Shown here in pieces: positions 58,418 to 64,000 of a DNA stretch of 64,000 nt. The DNA is from Amborella trichopoda (taxonomy: Eukaryota; Streptophyta; Magnoliopsida; Amborellales; Amborellaceae), in NCBI RefSeq assembly GCF_000471905.2, contig NW_006496477.1, forward strand, positions 598,026 to 662,025. The letters are read 5' to 3'. The stretch's first letter is position 1; every line of letters starts with the position of its first letter. The notes under the pieces are model-generated. The model was not told where the DNA came from, ran no database searches, and worked only from the letters and a program-made list of their open reading frames with translations. A program made the position numbers and the translations under genes.

Positions 58418-59230
58418 TGCAGGGAAACCCTAAAATGGACCACAACTCATCTTTTAGATAGAGAGAGAGACGGAGAGAGAGGATGGTGGTACCAGAAATG
58501 TGCGCGCGTCAAGGAGGTAATAACCGACTGATGGGGGGGAAGAAATTAGGGTTCCTGGATCCGAGCCAGTTAGAGAGAGAGAGAGTTTTGTTGTTTTAGA
58601 GAGAAAGAGAGATTGGTTGTTTTAGAGAGAGAAGAGAGCGTGGGTGCGTTTCGTTGGTCTGCCTTTTTCTTGATTTCTTGCGAGGGTTGTTGCATTCGCC
58701 GAGGAGTTTTGGAGCGATCTCGGAATTTCAGTTTTTTCCCCTTTTCTCTCTCCTCTTTTGGTTTATGTTGATCTAATATTAATAGAAAAATGTTTGATTA
58801 TTGTAGTGATGGCGCAGAGAAAGAAGAAAGGAAAAAGGGTATTAAATAAGGTTGGGGATCGAGGCTTGTCCGACGTGCTGCTGACCGACCCGGACGCCTC
58901 TGTCCCAGCCGGGTGGCTTAAGCCCAAGGGCGCACCCGCTCCCCACTATCCGTTTACATGTACACTATCCGTTTACATGTACACGTGCAAGCTACTCGTC
59001 TCCAACGTGCACACACTCAATCGTGATCATGGTTACACATGCTTTTTACCCTTACGAAAATTGTTTTATGCGGGCTGGACCCATTTTTACATATGCGGTC
59101 CAAAAAGTGTAAAGTATCCATCTTTAATAGGTGTTTCATCTAAAACTATCAGTCCAAATGTTTTTTTATTAAAATTATTATTTTTAATTTTTTGGAGAAA
59201 TTATCGTAAATATACTTTAATTTTAGCTTA
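58400..59230 (-). promoter_or_regulatory. 5' leader and promoter side of the PHD gene
   Basis: The strand facing the gene is pyrimidine rich, with (GA)n runs on the plus strand at about 58459-58480 and 58573-58640. Such CT-rich leaders are common in plants. No confident TATA box was found. A 20-bp direct pair (CACTATCCGTTTACATGTA) lies near 58944-58983. An open frame at 58758-59231 is not supported as a gene. Confidence 0.4.
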
Positions 59231-59329
59231 ATTGAAAAAAAACCCCAAACTTTTGTTAACTTCATATACACTCTTGTTCCTCATTTTTACCTTTTTTTGG
59301 ACCAAAATAATCTTCACGCTAATTGTATT

Positions 59330-59520
59330 ACCATGAAGAACATTACGGTACTTTAAGTACAATAATATTTAATGCATTTTATACAGTACTTTAAGTACCG
59401 TTATACTTAGGCATTTTATATGGTAGTTTAAGTACCGTAATTTTATAAGCATTTTATACAACACTTTTAATACCGTAGTATCTCGAATCTTTGCTACGGT
59501 ACTCGAACTACCGTAATTAT
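59330..59520. repeat. TACGGTA foldback repeats, 5' side of the MULE
   Basis: Three to four 60-bp units with TTTAAGTACCGTAAT and GCATTTTATAC, each able to pair with itself (TACGGTACTTTAAGTACCGT). Confidence 0.75.
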
Positions 59521-59757
59521 ATCCTGCCCTTTTTGAACGATTTATTTATCATGAAACCCTATTTTCACGATTTATTTATCTTTTTTCATCTTCCTTAGCC
59601 TCATAAATTGCTCTTTTCTCATCTTCCTTAGCCTCCTCTCTCTCGCTCTCATCCATTGTACTTGTACGCAATAATAATTGGTGACAACAGAGTGAAAATT
59701 GTTTTACACTTTAGTGGTTTTTCAAGAGGAAATCTAATAATGGACGTATTTTCTAAG

Positions 59758-61600
59758 ACGATGGCGACATAAAGGTTATATTTTTTAGAGGGATCACATC
59801 ATTTGATCAAGTAAATAATCATTTGTCAAAAGTATCAAATTATGCCCCAGGTTCTATGACTATTAGGTATATTGACCCAGCGTTACCAGGTAACAGTAAT
59901 ATGATACGTATTGATGATGATGACGACATTGCAAATATAATGGAAGGGTCTTCTCCCATTGCTATGTATGTATCAAACAAACCTATTGAGTTCGACTCCA
60001 CTGAATATCGACCATGAACAATGCGCGATAGTGGTCCATCAAGATTGGTCATGTAAGAATTTTACAATGAAATTCGTTATGTTTTTATTTATCAATATTT
60101 TGTTATGGATTACAATAATTCTCACTTGTTTTTCAATTGTTTTTTTGAATAATAGTTCTCGACCAGAGCACGTATCAAACATACCTTTGAGTCCGACTCC
60201 ACTGAATATCGACCACCCACAGTGCTTGATAATGGTCTATCAAGATTGGCCATGTAACAAGTTTGCAATGAAATTCATTATTTTTTATTTATCAATATTT
60301 TGTTATGAGGTAGGATAATTCTCACTTATTCTTCAAAAAAAAATTCGACAATAGTTCCCAACCAGAGCAAGTAGTTCATAATGAAGGTGCTGCTGGCATA
60401 GGCGTAGAAGATGAGCATGATTTAGAAATCGAGCGGCATATCGACGACATCGATCCGATAGAAAGCCCAATCAGGATTAACCGTAACGAAGTTGTACTTC
60501 GACAGGGTCAGAATTTTGATGACGTACAGCCATGCCATAATAACCTTATTGATTATGTCATATCACAAAACTTCAATACAAAGGGATACTATTGCCTACA
60601 GTTGGGGTAGATGTGAATGAAAATATATTTCCTATAGCATATACAGTGGTTGAGAGTGAAAATACACAAAGTTAAACTTGGTTTCTAGAGCTTCTCAATG
60701 AGCAGTTTGACGAGAGGCATTATTTGTCTGCATTGATTATTGTTTCAGATTGTCAGAAAGGGTTACAAGCCTCAATTGAAAAAGTATTCACAACCAATGA
60801 ACAAGGCTATTGTATGAATTACTTTGCCGATAACTTCAAAAATGCCTATAAAAATTAGACGCTCACAAGGATTTATTGGAAAGTTGCACGTGCATTATCT
60901 ATATCAAACTTTGATGAGTACATGGCTAAAATTACGTGTGCAAATGCTGAGGCTTATGATTTTATCATGTTACAACATCCAAAATATTGAACAACGCATA
61001 TTTTTGGGGGTGTAGATATAATCATCTGACATCAAACATCTCCAAATCATATACCTGGTGAATATTAAAGGCTCAGGAGAAGCCCATTATTAAACTCCTT
61101 GAATGCCTAAGGGTTAAGCTCATGGGAAATTTTTCAAAGAAGATTGAAGGCCCAAGAGGTAATAAACATAAGGAAGGATAAGTCCAGATTCTTTCATACA
61201 GTCATATGGGCACATGATGGTATGTATGATATCCATGCGAATAAAAAATATGCTGTTAATCTGGTGACACATACATGTATTTGTCGGGTGTGGCAGGTTA
61301 ATGAGTTGATGTGCAATCATGCGATCACCGCTATAGATCATAGACATCAATATGTCAGAGTTTTGTGGTGTTTATTTCACAGTTCAAATATATCGTAGAG
61401 CATGTTCCATTCCCTTCAACCCAATGCCTGATGTACTAGAGTTGCCAGATGTTGTTTATACAGCAGTAATGTCGTCAGCTGCAAGGCAAACCGCGGGTCG
61501 GCCAAAAAAACGACACATGCAAACAGAGTACAAAGATATTAGGGATCTTTAAGTGTAACTGATGTGGGGTCGTGGGCCATAAACGGAAGATATGCAAATC
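59758..61600 (+). pseudogene. MULE transposase pseudogene
   Basis: In order: an N-terminal PB1/MuDR-type domain (TIRYIDPALPGNSNMIRIDD, 59833-60017); an acidic linker; MULE core blocks VGVDVNENIFPIAYTVVESE (60600-60665) and LSALIIVSDCQKGLQASIEK (60730-60790), where the family's SDRQKG is SDCQKG; a SWIM finger CICRVWQVNELMCNHAITAI (61275-61335); and a CCHC knuckle CGVVGHKRKIC (61570-61600) preceded by a stop. The segment with the first catalytic Asp is deleted (NFNTKGYY runs straight into LPTVGVD). Confidence 0.85.
59966..60360 (+). repeat. Tandem duplication of about 190 bp in the MULE
   Basis: TCCACTGAATATCGACCA, ATTGG(T/C)CATGTAA and TTATCAATATTTTGTTATG recur at about 60000-60110 and 60195-60306. 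This separates the PB1-like part from the core. Confidence 0.85.
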
Positions 61601-61929
61601 AAGTATATGAAATGATGTAAATAGGTCATTAGTGTCAGTTAATCTTTTTTTGATATGTCAGTTTGTTTTTGAATTTGTAAATAGGCAATTCCTTGCTGAT
61701 ATGACTTTTTGGTTCAAAAAATGAAATATCTAAATTTCTTGATTTTGATGAGTGCATGTTCAATTTTTAAAAAGTATATGTTGAAGCTTATTCAATTTTA
61801 AAAAGAAGACTTAATCTTAATGTATTGTATTGTTTATGTGTTGTTTATAGAAGACTTAAGTTGAATCTTAATGTAATGTGGTATGTGATTGTTCATATTT
61901 TTTTAAAAAAAGTGTAAAATTAATTACAA

Positions 61930-62700
61930 TAAAAATAATACCGTAATACTCATTACGGTCTTTAAACTAATTATGTGTGGCATGTAATTGTTCATTTTTT
62001 TTTAAAAAAAAAAGTAAAAATAATTATGGTCATTCTTTTACCGTAAAGCCCAGTTTTATATTTACGGTAAAAAATTTACCGTTATAATCTTTATGGTCTT
62101 TCGTTTACCGTAAAGATCAGTTAAGCATTACGGTACTCAAAAGACTGTAATGCTCCAAAACTCAACATCTTTTTGCAGGGCCTATTTGGGCATTACGATC
62201 TTTAGGGTACCGTAATGCTTAGTAGATATTTACAGTATTAAAAAGACCGTAATGATTATTATGGTAGATTTTTTACCTTTACGATCAGTTAAAGCATTAC
62301 GGTACCCAAAAGATCGTAATGCTTTAAACCTCCATAACTTTCCAGAAGCTTTTGGAGCACTACGGTCTTTTGTGTACCATAATGCTTTAACAGATCTTTA
62401 CGGTATTAAAAAGATGGTAATGATTATTATAGTAGATTTTTTACTGTAAAGATCAGTTAAAGCATTACGGCATGCAAAAGACCATAAAGATCAGTTAAAG
62501 CATTATGGTACCCAAAAGACCGTAATGCTCAAAAAGCTTTTGGAAAAATTGTGGAGTTTTGGAGCATTACGATCTTTTGGGTAGTGTAATGTTTTAACTG
62601 ATCTTTAAGGTAAACAAAAGACCGTAAAAATTATTATGGTAGTTTTTTTACCGTAAAGATAAAACTGATATTTAGGTAAAAGAAAGGCTATAATTATTTT
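61930..62700. repeat. CGTAATGC hairpin array, 3' side of the MULE
   Basis: Imperfect units of about 155 bp contain GCATTACGGTACCCAAAAGA followed by CCGTAATGC, plus AAGATCAGTTAAAGCATTAC. Successive short inverted repeats give a chain of hairpins. Confidence 0.8.
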
Positions 62701-62720
62701 TATATTAAGAGACCGTAATT

Positions 62721-63200
62721 ATTTTATTTTAAGTCTTCATTTTAAAATTGAATAACTTGAACAACACATACTTTTTAAAAATTGAATGTCTTCACATCAC
62801 TTCTTTTTAAAATTGAGCTTGAACAAAACTTCTTTTTAAATTTGAACTTTGTGACACATCCAACCTATTTAATTTCTCATCAAATGGTTGTAAGGAATTG
62901 TGACACATCCAAGCTATTAAATTTCTCATTCCAATAAGCATATAAGATGCAAAGGATGGTTATAAATTCATTGAACCAACAAAACACAAATACACAAAAA
63001 ATATACAAATTTCACAAAATATTAATATTTCAACTTTTCATAAATAACACACATATCACAAAAAAATTGTATAGGCACTACTGACCTCTTTACACAGTAT
63101 AGACACTACTAGCCTCTTTACAACAAAAAAACATCAAATACCATAATGAACGCTTTCGTCGTACTGCCAACTTCTTACCCCGCTGTGGCATCTACAATTC
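62721..63200. other. Intergenic, nothing recognised
   Basis: AT-rich sequence between the MULE array and the mobile-domain pseudogene, with a short repeat of TTGTGACACATCCAA near 62850 and 62898. Confidence 0.35.
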
Positions 63201-63279
63201 TGTGTTTGAGCTGCTCTCCTGTTGTCTTACCATACAATGACATAACTGCCATCTAGGCTCCTCTGCTTGAATTGGTGTG

Positions 63280-63900
63280 GGGATGAGTTGTATATTACTT
63301 AGCCCCTCATTTGATTAAGAAGGGAGCCATACTGGTGGTATGTTATCTTCCATTTCATCATCCAACTCCAATTCCTCAGATGCATCCTCATCCTCTACAG
63401 TTTCTAGGTCGTAAATTTTGAGCGTATCTAATGCTTCCTCAATTAGGTTCCAATTTCTTGAATTGTAACATTTACGTACAAGTCGCATTGCATGACTAAT
63501 ATCCCTAGGCTGCTTCAACTCATATGAAAATAGATTATTGAGACTTTTAAAGTTAAAATGTCGTGAATAAAATAACAACGATTCTAAAATATTATTATCA
63601 TTTTATCGTCATCATTTATCATAAATTTGAAGGGACGTTTCCTAAATGGATTTTGGATTAAGGGCCTACCCTTTAGCCTGTACCACTTAATGTATTCTTT
63701 TGTCGGCTTTCAATTGAATATATATTCATCTACCTGACACATATAATCTAACATATTCATCCACATGTCTATTTCATTTTGAAGCTCGTTTTCATAGTTG
63801 TCAATCATCTTCCCCCTTCTCTCCCTCCTCTCCCACTGCAAGGGATCTGCCGGTTTCCCTTGGTGAAGTCCAAACTGCTGAAGCACGCAATCTGGCATGT
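63280..63900 (-). pseudogene. Plant mobile domain (PMD) protein, C-terminal part
   Basis: The minus strand reads MPDCVLQQFGLHQGKPADP (about 63840-63898), NEIDMWMNMLDYMCQVDEY, then KPTKEYIKWYRLKGRP (63660-63710) after a stop, and later an acidic end (EDEDASEELELDDEMEDNIP, 63330-63400). VPDxVLRQFGLxQ and EYxxWYR are hallmarks of plant mobile domain proteins. Stops break it and the 5' part is missing at the window end. Confidence 0.65.
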
Positions 63901-64000
63901 ACCCATCACAAATGTATCCACCAATGGTTTAAAAAACGGATCGGTGACCCTGATCGGGCTTTCAAAAAACCGATCTGGATCAACAATCCGGATCGAGAAT
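63901..64000. mobile_element. Edge of another repeat (GATCGG/CCGATC motifs)
   Basis: From about 63925 the sequence is TTTAAAAAACGGATCGGTGA with repeated CCGATC/GGATC, like a transposon end. Cut by the window. Confidence 0.35.

Larger units (their letters stand above)
59260..62720 (+). mobile_element. Mutator-like element (MULE), decayed
   Basis: Plus-strand transposase remains span 59758-61600. They are bracketed by related foldback repeats (59330-59520 and 61930-62700) built around TACGGTA / CGTAATGC. Exact ends and target duplication were not found. Confidence 0.7.

Noticed and set aside
58758..59231. Plus-strand frame of 157 codons starting MVYVDL with an inner MAQRKKKGKR
   Set aside because: No recognisable domain, contains a tandem repeat, and lies in the upstream region of the PHD gene. 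It could be a divergent transcript, but nothing supports coding.
1..64000. Organellar insert, tRNA or rRNA genes
   Set aside because: I looked for conserved tRNA arms, rRNA cores and known plastid gene products and recognised none; a covariance-model search would be decisive.

Overview
This window is nuclear DNA from a flowering plant. The evidence is a spliced plant-type chromatin gene with canonical GT-AG introns, plus remains of plant L1-type LINEs, hAT, Mutator and plant-mobile-domain sequences. Several introns exceed 10 kb and are packed with old transposons, which would fit a large-intron lineage such as magnoliids or early eudicots. The species cannot be told from this sequence. I saw no rRNA, tRNA, organellar insert or CRISPR array.

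The only intact host gene I can support lies on the minus strand and occupies about 50 kb (start codon at 58399, stop ending at 8403). I traced 22 coding exons totalling about 4.64 kb, giving a protein of about 1545 residues. It has two PHD-plus-extended-PHD zinc-finger modules, one N-terminal (exons 1-3) and one C-terminal (exons 14-18), joined by a conserved linker. It belongs to the plant PHD-finger family typified by Arabidopsis At1g77800 and is presumably a nuclear histone reader. All exon phases chain together except at exon 9/10, where an alternative acceptor or a missed exon is needed.

Layout from left to right. 1-8.4 kb is intergenic: LINE scraps, two MITEs and a 375-bp tandem duplication just past the gene's 3' end. 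8.4-9.0 kb holds exons 22-21. 9.0-23.4 kb is intron 20: a LINE tail, a 3.7-kb inverted pair of hAT copies, a third hAT remnant, and TIR elements. 23.4-29.1 kb holds exons 20-10; intron 19 contains a TIR element that has picked up a leucine-rich-repeat (LRX-type) gene fragment. 29.1-39.3 kb is intron 9: two non-autonomous hAT elements with clear 8-bp target duplications and a LINE split by one of them. 39.3-44.0 kb holds exons 9-2. 44.0-56.9 kb is intron 1: two LINE remnants and a hAT-derived element coding three BED fingers and an acidic tail. 56.9-58.4 kb is exon 1, with the GA-rich promoter side beyond it. 59.3-62.7 kb is a decayed Mutator (MULE) transposase bordered by foldback repeats. 63.2-63.9 kb is a decayed plant-mobile-domain gene in the opposite orientation.

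The host gene and the mobile elements have no evident functional partnership; the elements mainly explain the gene's length. The most notable items are the nested dated insertions, the hAT palindrome inside an intron, the BED-array element whose stops all look like C-to-T decay, a 72-bp exitron-like intron, and two tiny upstream ORFs at the start codon.
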